Shown here piece by piece: positions 52,490 through 61,860 of a stretch of DNA of 64,000 nucleotides (positions are counted from its first letter, which is position 1; each line of letters starts with the position of its first letter). Source of the stretch: Novipirellula herctigrandis (GTDB lineage: Bacteria > Planctomycetota > Planctomycetia > Pirellulales > Pirellulaceae); assembly GCA_007859835.1 (NCBI GenBank), contig SJPJ01000001.1, positions 3,460,794-3,524,793 on the forward strand, written 5' to 3'. The notes under the pieces were generated by a model. It saw only the letters and a program-made list of their open reading frames with translations. It was not told the DNA's origin and did no database searches. The translations under genes and the position numbers were made by a program.

Positions 52490-53393
52490 TATTATGAATG
52501 CTCTCGTTCATGATCAATAGGAAGTCGCCATCCTCGGGCACCTTCAGTAGCGGACAAAAGACAATCACTTTCACCTGCAACTGATCAAATCGATCCTGAA
52601 TCTCTTTGTTGGGTTGCTCATGCCAAAGCATCGCTTTGACATTGCGTTCTTTTACATCCTGATCGACTAATTTCCATCGCTGGCTGTTAACGGCTTCATC
52701 TGCACGAAGGTCATAGCTTTTCAGGTCCAATGAATATCGTTTGGCAAAGTATTCATAGCAGCCGCGCGATGCGATCCAATTCGCCGCCAACGACTTGACG
52801 ACGCGGTCCGTTTCACCGTCCAACTTCTCAAGGTCCGCCAGCAGATCATCATAGTTCGTTTGAATTTGATCACGTGATTGAGGGAATAGTTTCAGCATCT
52901 CTTCCCTGATCACGTCGATCTGTTTCGTCGCCAGTCTTATATCCAGCCAAGTTTCTGAAACCAAATTCGCGTCGTCTGCCTCGCCTTTAGGTCCATGTGT
53001 GTGCACCACAGCGCCAGTCTGCGCAATGAAGTCGTCATTGCTGAAACCGCGCGTGGTTACCGACAACTTCGACGGCGGCAAGGTAACACTTTCGATCCAC
53101 GATGCAAAACCAGCCCCGTTCAGCAAGATCAAGTCGGCGGATTGCAGTTCACTGACGTCTTCTTCGTTGGGATTCCACTGGGATGCAACTTCGCCGACAG
53201 GCACAATGCAACGAACATCAGCCATAGTACCCACAAGGCGTTCGGCGAAATACGCGAGCGGATAATTGACAGCGATGACGATCGGTTTCGCGCGAGCGCG
53301 CTTCAATTCAGTTTTGGACCAATTAACCTTCGTACAACCCGCAACTGCGAGAAAACACAAAACTGCTGCAAAAATCGTTCGAGTTTTCGACAT
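52470..53393 (-). CDS. ZnuA-like metal-binding lipoprotein
   Basis: 307 residues from the ATG at 53393; the longer frame back to 53456 is made by the palindromic repeat. Lipoprotein signal with FLAVAGC (Cys ~20). The fold follows cluster A-I metal-binding proteins: IVIAVNYPLAYFAERLVG, ILLNGAGFASWIESV, the His-x-His loop AVVHTHGPKG, and KERNVKAMLWHEQPNKEIQD. Zinc or manganese is the probable ligand. Instead of a ZnuB/ZnuC pair, the genes behind it encode an unknown membrane protein and an FtsX-type ABC pair. Palindromic copy 7 lies in its upstream region. Confidence 0.8.
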   Translation of the reverse strand: MSKTRTIFAAVLCFLAVAGCTKVNWSKTELKRARAKPIVIAVNYPLAYFAERLVGTMADVRCIVPVGEVASQWNPNEEDVSELQSADLILLNGAGFASWIESVTLPPSKLSVTTRGFSNDDFIAQTGAVVHTHGPKGEADDANLVSETWLDIRLATKQIDVIREEMLKLFPQSRDQIQTNYDDLLADLEKLDGETDRVVKSLAANWIASRGCYEYFAKRYSLDLKSYDLRADEAVNSQRWKLVDQDVKERNVKAMLWHEQPNKEIQDRFDQLQVKVIVFCPLLKVPEDGDFLLIMNESIHNIAATSE

Positions 53394-53423
53394 GACGACA
53401 ACAGCTGTATTGGTGAAACAATC

Positions 53424-53503
53424 GTCGTATTTCGCTCCGCGAAATAACGGATTCACGATATACCGAATTGTACCGCACGTGATTTCGCGGAGCGAAATAC
53501 GAC
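53424..53503. repeat. palindromic repeat copy 7 (REP-like)
   Basis: Full-length copy whose 35-bp loop matches copy 3. It sits in the divergent region between the lipoprotein and patatin genes. Confidence 0.95.
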
Positions 53504-53532
53504 ATTACTGCAAGCTTTGGCGAAAATTCACG

Positions 53533-53552
53533 TTGTGCCAACTTTAGCACAA
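53533..53552. promoter_or_regulatory. small inverted repeat in divergent promoter region
   Basis: TTGTGC-caacttta-GCACAA, a perfect 6-bp dyad with an 8-bp centre, 140 bp before the lipoprotein start and 108 bp before the patatin start. Possible operator for a metal regulator; no match to a known box is claimed. Confidence 0.3.
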
Positions 53553-53660
53553 TTGATTCGGTTGATTCTCACGATCAGCTTTTCGTACACTAGCTAAACT
53601 AGACCGAACCGTACCGTAAACACAGTATATCGTTTCTGAGCGATAACGTAATGTCACCTG

Positions 53661-55550
53661 TTGTCGCCTCCGGACCACGCATCCTCACCTTTGCCAAACG
53701 CTGTGAACGAAAACTCCAGTCCGCTTGCTCTGCTGCAACTACATTTATCCACGCGCGGGCTGAGCGAGGATGCAATCGCTTCCATCGCGAAAGAGTGTGA
53801 AGTCGTTCGCTGTGCGGAGTCGGAGGTTCTGCTTCAACCAAATCAACCGATTGACGCGTTGTATCTCGTTTGCACCGGCCAACTTGTCGGCACGATTGCC
53901 ATGCCCGGTGGCGTAGAGAAGTCGGTTTCCTTTGCGACCCGCGACGATCAAATAGGAATTCTAGCGATTCTCCAGGAATCGGATGGCCTTCAAGCCAAAG
54001 TCACGGCGGATCAGCCCAGTATCCTGCTTCGGGTTCCACGCGAAGCAGCAGTCAGGTTATTGGAAGAGCACCCGCTTTGGACGCGCAACCTGATGCGGAT
54101 TCTTGGGCCGCAGATGCGAAATACGTTGATTGGCGCACGAAATCGACAGCGAAAACGGCTGGTCTCGTTCATTCACATGAGCCCAAAAACGTGTGCAATG
54201 ACCATTCCGTTGGTCGAACAACTGACTTCGTTTGGCGAACAAGTAGGCTTGATCAGCGATCGGCAGGAAACGCTCGCATTGGAGACAACTCGCTCACTGA
54301 ACTCGGTCGGCAGTGACGGCAAGTTCATGCCAACGCATGAGTTTCAAAAAATTGTAGGAGGCTGGTCCGACGTCGAGCGAATTGTGTTTGATTGCCAATA
54401 TCAGAGTGCGGCTGACCGCCTGTTTGATCTGATTGTCGCCTGCGGAACGGTGTACTTTGTCTGCGATTCCAAATCGACGGAAAACGTCATTTCTGTATTA
54501 CGCGAATTCCTCAAACAATCACCGACGCTAGTTGAAAAGATCTGTGTGATTCGCGTGCTTAATCGTGACGAGCAAGTTGCTCCGCTGGCTCCCGGATTAA
54601 GCGATGTGTGCACGAAGGATTTCAAGTACCACTGGGACGGATGCAATCAAGAGTCCATCGTATGCACTCAATATGCGGGACAACGGCGGATTCTTCATCA
54701 CCTGCGCGGCGTCTCGGTCGGCCTGGCGCTTGGCGGTGGCGCTGCACGTGGAATGGCGCACCTGGGCGTGCTGCAAGTCATGGACGAGGCTGGAATCTCG
54801 ATCGATTGTCTAACGGGGACGAGTGCTGGTGCATTGACTGGCATTCCATTCGCGGCTGGCTATACCGCCGACTTTTTGGTCAATGCTTTTGCAACCGACC
54901 TGCAACCGGGTTGGCCGTACACTTGGTTGCCGTACGGTGATTCGATTTATGTATTGGCCAAATATCGTTTCGGTGGCTGGGACCCGATGTTGCGAGTCTA
55001 TTTGAATGACTGGAAACTGGAACAACTGCCGTTGCAGTTTGCCAGTGTGACGGTTGATTTGATTTCGGCCGCCCCAGTTGTCCGCACGACCGGTGATGCC
55101 ACCACGGCAGTCTTGGAAAGCATTAATCTTCCCGGCATTGCCCGCCCGATTTGCGCCGATGGAAAAGCATTAGTCGACGGTGGTGTTTTGGACAATCTGC
55201 CAGCGGACATCGCCATTAATCTTGGTGCAAATTTCGTGATCGCCAGCGATGTATCCGCGAAAATCTGCTTCGAATTCGGTGGAATGAATTCCGATACCCC
55301 AACAGAGAAAATGAAACGGCCGAGCGGCACGGCATCATTGATCCGCATGCGAACCGTTCAAGACAGAAGCATCCGCGCAATCGGCGGCAGCCATGCCGAC
55401 ATTACGATTGAACCAGACATTTCAACGGTTCAATTGACCGATTTCAAGATTGCCGGAGAAACGGCCAAACTGGGGCGCACCGCGGCAGAAGAAGTCCTTC
55501 CGCAGCTGAAAAGTGTTTTGCACGAGATGGATCCGCAGCTGTTTCCGTAG
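53661..55550 (+). CDS. cNMP-binding patatin-like phospholipase (NTE/RssA family)
   Basis: About 629 residues. A cyclic-nucleotide-binding-type domain (~35-165, LYLVCTGQLVGTIAMPGGVE) is followed by a middle region (~170-340) like that of NTE-type proteins, and a patatin domain (~350-560) with oxyanion loop GGGAARGMAHLG, nucleophile Ser388 in GTSAG, and the catalytic Asp in LVDGGVLDN. It should hydrolyse membrane phospholipids or lysophospholipids, possibly regulated by ligand binding at the N-terminus. The start is uncertain: TTG 53661 or GTG 53703, neither with a clear ribosome-binding site. Divergent from the lipoprotein operon. Confidence 0.9.
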   Translation: MSPPDHASSPLPNAVNENSSPLALLQLHLSTRGLSEDAIASIAKECEVVRCAESEVLLQPNQPIDALYLVCTGQLVGTIAMPGGVEKSVSFATRDDQIGILAILQESDGLQAKVTADQPSILLRVPREAAVRLLEEHPLWTRNLMRILGPQMRNTLIGARNRQRKRLVSFIHMSPKTCAMTIPLVEQLTSFGEQVGLISDRQETLALETTRSLNSVGSDGKFMPTHEFQKIVGGWSDVERIVFDCQYQSAADRLFDLIVACGTVYFVCDSKSTENVISVLREFLKQSPTLVEKICVIRVLNRDEQVAPLAPGLSDVCTKDFKYHWDGCNQESIVCTQYAGQRRILHHLRGVSVGLALGGGAARGMAHLGVLQVMDEAGISIDCLTGTSAGALTGIPFAAGYTADFLVNAFATDLQPGWPYTWLPYGDSIYVLAKYRFGGWDPMLRVYLNDWKLEQLPLQFASVTVDLISAAPVVRTTGDATTAVLESINLPGIARPICADGKALVDGGVLDNLPADIAINLGANFVIASDVSAKICFEFGGMNSDTPTEKMKRPSGTASLIRMRTVQDRSIRAIGGSHADITIEPDISTVQLTDFKIAGETAKLGRTAAEEVLPQLKSVLHEMDPQLFP

Positions 55551-55645
55551 TTCACATCGCTGCGTCGTTGCCCGCTCCAGCCTGTGGTTGAGTCTGGTGA
55601 GCCAAGCGCAGCCTTGGTAAAGGACCTCAAGCAACGGGCGATGGT

Positions 55646-56350
55646 TCACCGGTTTTGGACGCGGTTAAACAAACCAACCGGCACAATGCCAACGTGCTCG
55701 CCTTCGTGCACTTCGTCCTTGTATTTAATCCTGCCGATGTAGGTAATGTTTGCCAGCAGCTTATACAAAGCATTTCACGTAAACTCGCGTCCCCCACGAT
55801 GGTCTCCCTTCTTGGTGACCCAACGTTTTGTTGCCCAGCCTCGTCGATTGATTTCGCGAATCGTTGGCAGCAACGATTGATATTCCAGATACAGCTCAAA
55901 GATCTGACGAACACGTGTCGCTTCGATTTCGTCAACGATTATCCTTTTGTGCTCGACGGTGTATCCGAGCAACGGCATTCCTCCGGACCACTTGCCGCGT
56001 CGGCGCGATGCGGCGACTGTGTCGCGAATCCGCTCGCTGATCATCTCCCGCTCGAATTGGGCGAATGAAAGTAGCACGTTCAAGACAAGTCGGCCCATTG
56101 AAGTCGATGTGTTGAGCTGTTGGGTGATGCTGACGAACGAAACTTGATGCGAATCGAACGTCTCGATGATGCGTGCGAAATCGAGCAGCGAACGGCTGAG
56201 CCGGTCGACCTTGCAAACGATCACGCAGTCGACTTTGCCGGCCTCGATGTCAGCCAATAGCCGCTTAAGCGGCGGTCGTTCCATGTTGCTGCCAGTGAAA
56301 CCGCTATAGGTCGAACCTAGGCAAGCAAAAACACTGTGCTTTTTCGCCAT
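55646..56350 (-). pseudogene. serine recombinase remnant
   Basis: The open part (55775-56350) encodes the middle of a large serine recombinase: FTGSNMERPPLKRLLADIEA, CVIVCKVDRLSRSLLDFARI, STSMGRLVLNVLLSFAQFER and EMISERIRDTVAASRRRGKW. The N-terminal part with the catalytic Ser is missing. After an in-frame TGA at 55775 the same frame goes on with ALYKLLANITYIGRIKYKDE and ends at 55646. It is truncated at both ends and interrupted, so inactive. It may be related to the recombinase-associated cassette at 37.4-38.2 kb, but no direct link is visible. Confidence 0.8.
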
Positions 56351-56523
56351 TTGCTAATCACGCCTCTTCTTTCGGGGCGAAACCGGACAATGGCTTACCA
56401 CTCGCTGATTTATCACGGAGTGAATATTGTCAACGCACGCTCAATTCAGCGAGTAACCTTCATCGATAACGAGCATCGTCCGGGCTGGCGAAACACATCG
56501 ACGCTTACGAATGGAATCGTACA

Positions 56524-57909
56524 ATGAAATTCAATCTGCCTATCCACGAGCTGCTAGCAAAATCAATCTTTGCAGCTTTTTCTGCTTTCCTCCTGTCCGG
56601 GCAGGCCGGATCATTACATGCTCAATCGGAATGCTGTTCGACAACATGCGACACGTTGAGTTGTGACAGTATCGCTGGTTACGACGACTGTTACGATTCC
56701 TGCGATGGACTAGCATGCAGTCCGTTTTCCTGCGGATTTTGCGACGGCGAGAACCTGTTTGGCGACTGGCTCGGAGTGAAGCCGCATCTCGCAGAGAGCG
56801 GTATAACTGTCGATGCAATGCTCACGCAGTTTCATCAAGGTGTCACCCAAGGGGGCGGCGAACAACGTTTTCGCTACGGCAGCAAGATGGATGCCTTTGT
56901 CAATATCGACACAGGCAAAATTGGCCTGTGGGAAGGCGGCTTGATTACCAGTCACGTAACGGATTGGCAGTTCGGTCAAAGCTCGATTGCCGACGCTGTG
57001 GGACTTGCACCTGTGAACACTGCGTTGCTGACGCCAAAGGTCGGTGAGCCGTCTTATGCAGTCACTAGTCTGCAATACACTCATCAACTTGGCGATGGTT
57101 GGGCAGCGACGCTGGGACGCATGAATTTGCTTGATTTATGGGTCGGGTTTTACCCCCAATACGGTCGCGGCATTGATGGCTTTATGAATACGTCTGTTTT
57201 GTTGCCACTGAGCACGATTCCCAGCATTCCTCTTATCAACAATGCTGCCGGAATTCTCAAAGCTGGTGATCGGGGAGTGGAAGCTGGCTTCTTCGTATTG
57301 GAAAGCCAACACAGCCCGACAACGGTGGGAATGGACTTCCCAAACGGTGTCACCCTGTTGGCAGTGGGGCGACAGTACACTGATTTTCGTGGCAAACCCG
57401 GGTCGCATACACTGCTTGGAAGTTACGCGACTGGGGATTACACATCGTTTGATCTCCAAGGTTGGGCAGTACTTCCCGAGGGCGGAGTTGAACCTGCAGA
57501 AAAATCTGGAACATGGGCGGCAATGTATCTTGGCGAACAACAACTGTGGAGTGATTCCAACAACCCAAACCGGTATACATCGATGTTCGGCTATGTAGGA
57601 TTCTCTGACGACGAGACCAGTCCGTTTCGCTGGACCGGAAGCTTGTCAGTCGAGTCCTTCGGACCGATTGCGTGTCGACCCGCTGACCGCACCGGAATCG
57701 CCTACTTCTGCAACGGTCTCAACGACGACTTTCAGAACGTGTTTAGTCTCGTATCGCCTTTGGATGACATTCATGGTGGTGAAGTCTACTACAACGCCGC
57801 AATCACACCCTGGTTCCATCTGACATTCGATGTGCAGGTGATCGACCCTGCTATCGAAGCGAGAGATACGGCAGTCGTTCTAGGAACACGAGCGAAGATC
57901 GACTTTTAG
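56524..57909 (+). CDS. carbohydrate porin (OprB family)
   Basis: 461 residues. Signal peptide (IFAAFSAFLLSGQAGSLHAQ), a Cys-rich segment (~35-70, SECCSTTCDTLSCDS), then the OprB pattern ENLFGDWLGVKPHLAESGIT, VDAMLTQFHQGVTQGG, SKMDAFVNIDTGKIGLWEGG, a barrel with QRTY-like turns, and a final strand with VVLGTRAKIDF. OprB-type porins take up sugars through the outer membrane. The Cys-rich N-terminus is not typical of the family and may form disulfides. Single gene, convergent with the bat operon. Confidence 0.85.
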   Translation: MKFNLPIHELLAKSIFAAFSAFLLSGQAGSLHAQSECCSTTCDTLSCDSIAGYDDCYDSCDGLACSPFSCGFCDGENLFGDWLGVKPHLAESGITVDAMLTQFHQGVTQGGGEQRFRYGSKMDAFVNIDTGKIGLWEGGLITSHVTDWQFGQSSIADAVGLAPVNTALLTPKVGEPSYAVTSLQYTHQLGDGWAATLGRMNLLDLWVGFYPQYGRGIDGFMNTSVLLPLSTIPSIPLINNAAGILKAGDRGVEAGFFVLESQHSPTTVGMDFPNGVTLLAVGRQYTDFRGKPGSHTLLGSYATGDYTSFDLQGWAVLPEGGVEPAEKSGTWAAMYLGEQQLWSDSNNPNRYTSMFGYVGFSDDETSPFRWTGSLSVESFGPIACRPADRTGIAYFCNGLNDDFQNVFSLVSPLDDIHGGEVYYNAAITPWFHLTFDVQVIDPAIEARDTAVVLGTRAKIDF

Positions 57910-57930
57910 ACGGCGCGGCCACGTGGGCAT

Positions 57931-59256
57931 TCAGCCCGTTTGAAATTTTTGGCTGCTCGGGTTGAGCGGTGGAAACTCTGGCGGTCCATGTGACGTATCG
58001 CCCCGACGGGTTTGTGGGCGTCGCTTCGAGAACACGGTCCAGAATTTTCGTCCGTCCCAGTCTTCCACGCTGCCCCTTTCGGCGGCCACCCCGTAAACTC
58101 GCTGTGAGAGCAAACGCCATTCGGCGTCGAGTGATAGCTCCAACTCGAAGTCTCGGGGCTGCTTTGCGTCAGAGGAGAGTTCGTTCGACTTCGCCCGTAA
58201 CCAACGGAGCATCGCTCCATACGCGGCTTGGGCGTCGCCATCGTTACAGGCAGATCGCAACTTTCGTTCGGCAATCGCCACGTCACGGTTGGCACGTTGG
58301 CGAAGGTGATTCACTAGTCGCGAAACCGGCTTACGCAGTAGCCACACCGCCACGACGGCGAACATGACGGCACCGAGCACCCACGTCCACCGGACTGATT
58401 CGCTGGAACGGGAGTCATCCGACACCGTCGCGACGCTGGGTAACTCCGTGACGGAAAGGGTCACACTCGGCAGCGTCTTTTGCTCCAGCCTCTGCTCTGT
58501 CGGATTCCACCAAGTGAAGGACAATTCAGGGATGGTGTACTCACCACTCTCTTTAAACTGATAGGTTACGCGATCCGTTCGATACGCCCGTGCATCCCCC
58601 CGATCCACGCGATCTTCCAATTGGGGTGTCGCCAGATAGACCTTCACTCCTTGCATGGATTGATCCGCAATTGGGGCCAGCATCATGGCGGTTGTCCCCT
58701 CGGCTTCGCGATTCACCGAACGGACAATTGCATCCCCTGCTTTCAATGAAACTTCAGGAGAGGGCTCCCACGACTGTTCGATTTGCATCTTCGTTGCCGT
58801 AACGACCATCGCCATTGATTCAGTGTCGGGAGGACGTTTCGACTGGAACTTCACCTCTGCGGTCATGCCCTCGACCGGCTCAGCCTTGGCGAGAAACGAT
58901 GATTTACCTTCAAATCGGACGCGAAAAGGAGGGATCGCGATCTCGCCCGATTGCTGCGTGAAGAGCGTGAATTCATGCTGCTGAATGAGATACGTTTCGC
59001 CTTCGACTTGTTCACTGGAGACGACCGGATTGCCGGTTTTGACAATCGCGGTGAGCGGTATTTCAGGCAAGTCGAAAGCTGGAGAGCCGCTGAACGGACC
59101 GGGCGAATAAAGAGTCACCGTGATTGTCACCGCTTCTCCCATCCATGCCGTCTCTTGGCCTAGCTTGATGCGAACAGGGGCAATAGCTGCCACGCTGCGA
59201 CAGAACAGTACGACCAGCAGCAACAATGCAAAGCAGAACGTTCGACGGGCAATCAC
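57931..59256 (-). CDS. BatD-like oxygen-tolerance protein
   Basis: About 441 residues from a GTG at 59256 with GGAGG 6 nt upstream, overlapping the TPR gene stop. Signal helix TFCFALLLLVVLFCRSVAA; BatD-type Ig-like repeats (IKLGQETAWMGEAVTITVTL and YTIPELSFTWWNPTEQRLEQ); a transmembrane helix at ~325-345 (WVLGAVMFAVVAVWLL); and a cytoplasmic helical tail. BatD is the periplasmic scaffold of the Bat complex, linked in some bacteria to aerotolerance. Last gene of the operon. Confidence 0.85.
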   Translation of the reverse strand: MIARRTFCFALLLLVVLFCRSVAAIAPVRIKLGQETAWMGEAVTITVTLYSPGPFSGSPAFDLPEIPLTAIVKTGNPVVSSEQVEGETYLIQQHEFTLFTQQSGEIAIPPFRVRFEGKSSFLAKAEPVEGMTAEVKFQSKRPPDTESMAMVVTATKMQIEQSWEPSPEVSLKAGDAIVRSVNREAEGTTAMMLAPIADQSMQGVKVYLATPQLEDRVDRGDARAYRTDRVTYQFKESGEYTIPELSFTWWNPTEQRLEQKTLPSVTLSVTELPSVATVSDDSRSSESVRWTWVLGAVMFAVVAVWLLRKPVSRLVNHLRQRANRDVAIAERKLRSACNDGDAQAAYGAMLRWLRAKSNELSSDAKQPRDFELELSLDAEWRLLSQRVYGVAAERGSVEDWDGRKFWTVFSKRRPQTRRGDTSHGPPEFPPLNPSSQKFQTG

Positions 59257-59846
59257 TGGGCACCTCCCTGATCTTGCGTCGCAAGCTGGTAGGAAAACTT
59301 TGCTTTTAGAAAATCTGCAGGTTTGGTTTGAACGCGAGTTAGCCACAATGCCTGCATGGCAGAGTTAGACAGTGGCTGTGCGGCTTCGGTTTCCGTCTCT
59401 TGACCGTCCTTGCCTTTCTTTTTGTCAAATCGGATCTCGTCAGCACCAAGTTTTTGGTCGCCCATGTCGCCGCCTTCCTGCTTGGTCTTATCTCTCCTGA
59501 CCACCGCAATCGAACGATTGACTTCCGCGTCTTTCCAAGCTGGTCGCAATTCAAGAGCGCGGTCGTAACGCTGGATGGCTTCATCGTATTTGCCTCGCAT
59601 CACGAGACAATTACCACGGTTAAATTCTGCTTCCGGCGTCGCAGAGCGAGCGAAAGATTGTTCGGCCAATTCAAATTCACCTGCGCGAAACCAAGCAACG
59701 CCCGTCCGCATCGGATCACGGAATGTCTCGGCTGCCGCTTGGTAGTTTTTCTGTTTCATCAAACGTTGACCTTGTTGATCCGGTGTAAACCAGAACTGCC
59801 ACCAACTGATCGACGCAAGCACGGCGAACAACCCAACAAACCTCAT
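59253..59846 (-). CDS. TPR protein (BatC-like)
   Basis: 197 residues. One N-terminal membrane helix (FVGLFAVLASISWWQFWF) and TPR motifs: QRLMKQKNYQAAAETFRD, AWFRAGEFELAEQSFARS and LVMRGKYDEAIQRYDRALEL. A charged region follows (~130-160). It starts with an overlap to the BatB gene end and ends overlapping BatD. It should act as the protein-interaction subunit of the Bat complex. Confidence 0.85.
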   Translation of the reverse strand: MRFVGLFAVLASISWWQFWFTPDQQGQRLMKQKNYQAAAETFRDPMRTGVAWFRAGEFELAEQSFARSATPEAEFNRGNCLVMRGKYDEAIQRYDRALELRPAWKDAEVNRSIAVVRRDKTKQEGGDMGDQKLGADEIRFDKKKGKDGQETETEAAQPLSNSAMQALWLTRVQTKPADFLKAKFSYQLATQDQGGAQ

Positions 59847-60775
59847 AAAAGTTCCTCCGCAGACTTGCGATGTTCAACGCGACGAAAGGAAAGTAGTGAA
59901 AACAAAGCCAAAATGGGGACGAGCCACCAGCCTGCTTCAGCCCAACGAGTTCCCTCACCATCGGCCCCGGGCGAAACAGCCATCTGTGCCGTGCTTCGCA
60001 CTAGCCTCTCCACGTCTTGATTGTCCGGTGTCATTGGGGTCAGTGTCGCCCCAAGCGCGTCTGCGGCTTGCTGCAAAGCATCAAGTTCAGGCGTATCGAG
60101 CCGGGCAATGGCAAGACAGTAAATGGGCAACGCGCACTGCGATCGAAACTCTTGAAGCACCGACAAACTCGCATCGGATGTGTCGGCGACGATCACGATG
60201 GAGCCTCGCTGGTCAGACAGCGTCTGCTCTGCAAGCGTGAGCGCCGCCGCCAAGTCGTCGCCTGGTTTAGGCATCACGTTCGGAGCGATCTCGGCTGCCA
60301 TCGATGCAACCACCTCCGTATCTCTTGTCGGAGGTAAGACCAAATGCGACGAGCCTGCGTAGGCGATCAGCCCCAGTGGTTGCCCCTTGCGACCCGCCGC
60401 AAAGTTCGCGATCTTCAACTGAGCCTGGACGATGCGACTTGGCGTCAAATCGGATTGGTCCATCGATTCACTGGCTCGCAACAACAACATGACAGGCGTG
60501 GGATCGTCGGCAAAGGGTGACGGCTCGGGGCGAAACGTCGGTCCGGCAATCGCAATCACCGCGATCAATAACCCGCAAAGATGGACCTTGTGGTGCAGTT
60601 TGCCCGCTCGCTGGTGTCCGATCGTCAACATTTCCAGTAGTGTGGGGTCGATGATGCGACGCCAGCCCCGGAGTGGATCTTGCGACCGCTGGAGCTGCCA
60701 AACTATCCAAAATACGGCCGGCAGCAATACTAAACAGAGCGGACGGATGAAATGAAAATTATCCAACCAAGTCAT
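59843..60775 (-). CDS. BatB-like VWA membrane protein with degenerate MIDAS
   Basis: 310 residues with transmembrane helices at the N-terminus (LVLLPAVFWIVWQLQ), ~65-80 (LCGLLIAVIAIAGP) and C-terminus (WWLVPILALFSLLSF) around a VWA domain. The metal-site motif DxSxS is replaced by RASESM (VMLLLRASESMDQSDL), so Asp is missing and metal binding is doubtful. Later Thr/Asp positions (IVIVADTSDAS) remain. The ATG at 60775 shares one base with the stop of the BatA gene. Confidence 0.85.
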   Translation of the reverse strand: MTWLDNFHFIRPLCLVLLPAVFWIVWQLQRSQDPLRGWRRIIDPTLLEMLTIGHQRAGKLHHKVHLCGLLIAVIAIAGPTFRPEPSPFADDPTPVMLLLRASESMDQSDLTPSRIVQAQLKIANFAAGRKGQPLGLIAYAGSSHLVLPPTRDTEVVASMAAEIAPNVMPKPGDDLAAALTLAEQTLSDQRGSIVIVADTSDASLSVLQEFRSQCALPIYCLAIARLDTPELDALQQAADALGATLTPMTPDNQDVERLVRSTAQMAVSPGADGEGTRWAEAGWWLVPILALFSLLSFRRVEHRKSAEELL

Positions 60776-61860
60776 CACGCCGTCACCTCCGAATCTGAAT
60801 GATCACGTTGATTCATCGCAAAATCATCCGCTTCGACCGTCTGCAGTTCGAATGTCCGGGCATCGACGCGCAAGCGCGTCGCGTGGTCGCTTTTAGGTGT
60901 TGAACGAGCTGCTGAGAAAATCGTCCACAACGCCTCGCCAAGCGACAAAATTAGGGCAACCGCCACTAGCCAAAAGTACAAGTCTCGACGTGGACGATGA
61001 CTAACCGTATTGACCTCTCGTGTCTCAATTTTGTCCAAGCGACCGTAGATACCTTGCAACTCCGATCGATCAAGAGCCAGAAAAGTACTGCCGCCGGTTG
61101 CCTCCGAAACACCTCTGAGCGATTCCAAATCCAGTTTCTCTTCGCCAGCCGTCGTTGGATCACCAATCGCCACCGTGTGAATCGTGATCTGTCGATCTTT
61201 TGCAACACGTGCAGCCTCGGTCGGTGGAACTTGACTGCCCGTATCGTTCCCATCCGTCAGCGCAATCATCGTCTTGGTCGGTACATCGCTGTTTTCGAAT
61301 AATTGAATCCCTAAACCGATGGCATCGCCCAATGCTGTTTTCGGTCCTGCCATGCCAACGGCGGTTTCCTCCAATAACTGACTGCAGAGTGAAAGATCCG
61401 TTGTGAAGGGCACCTGCAGAAAAGGCGCGTTTCCGAAAACAACCAAACCCACTCGATCGCCCTCACGTCGCGAAAGGAAGTCACTCAGCACTTCCTTCAC
61501 CGCCGCCAGTCGGTTCACCTTGTTTCCATTGGCATCGGTGAAGTCCTCTTGATCCATCGAACCTGACAGATCCACCAGTAGCAGCAAGTCACGCGTGGGG
61601 ACAGTACGCTCGATTGGTGGTTCTAGCCATTGAGGACGAGCAACTGCGGCAAGCAACAACAACCACACAAGAACGTTCTTGATGATTGAGCCAAGCTCAC
61701 TTGACTTCTTTGGGGACGTGCTTCCGCCAGCGACTTTAATCCGATCGAGGAACGGAACTCGCACTGCAGGATGCCGCTGCACACTTGCCGGTAGCAACCA
61801 TCGGACGAGCAGCGGTAAGGGCGCAAGGCACAACAGCCAAGGGTAAGCAAAGGTTAGCAT
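60772..61860 (-). CDS. BatA-like VWA membrane protein
   Basis: About 361 residues from ATG 61860 (MLTFAYPWLLCLAPLPLLVR). The annotated 3' end lies close to the BatB start; the stop codon is at 60775-60777. The VWA domain has an intact MIDAS (LLLVDLSGSMDQEDF, plus ALTDGNDTGSQV). Helices at the N-terminus, ~50-70 and ~305-325 place the VWA domain in the periplasm. It pairs with BatB in the Bat complex. The start overlaps the DUF4381 stop by 7 bp. Confidence 0.85.

Noticed and set aside
53394-53456. Longer start of the metal lipoprotein
   Set aside because: The added residues come from palindromic copy 7, and the lipoprotein signal starts at ATG 53393.
55775-56350. Active serine recombinase
   Set aside because: Catalytic N-terminus is missing and the C-terminal part continues past an in-frame stop.
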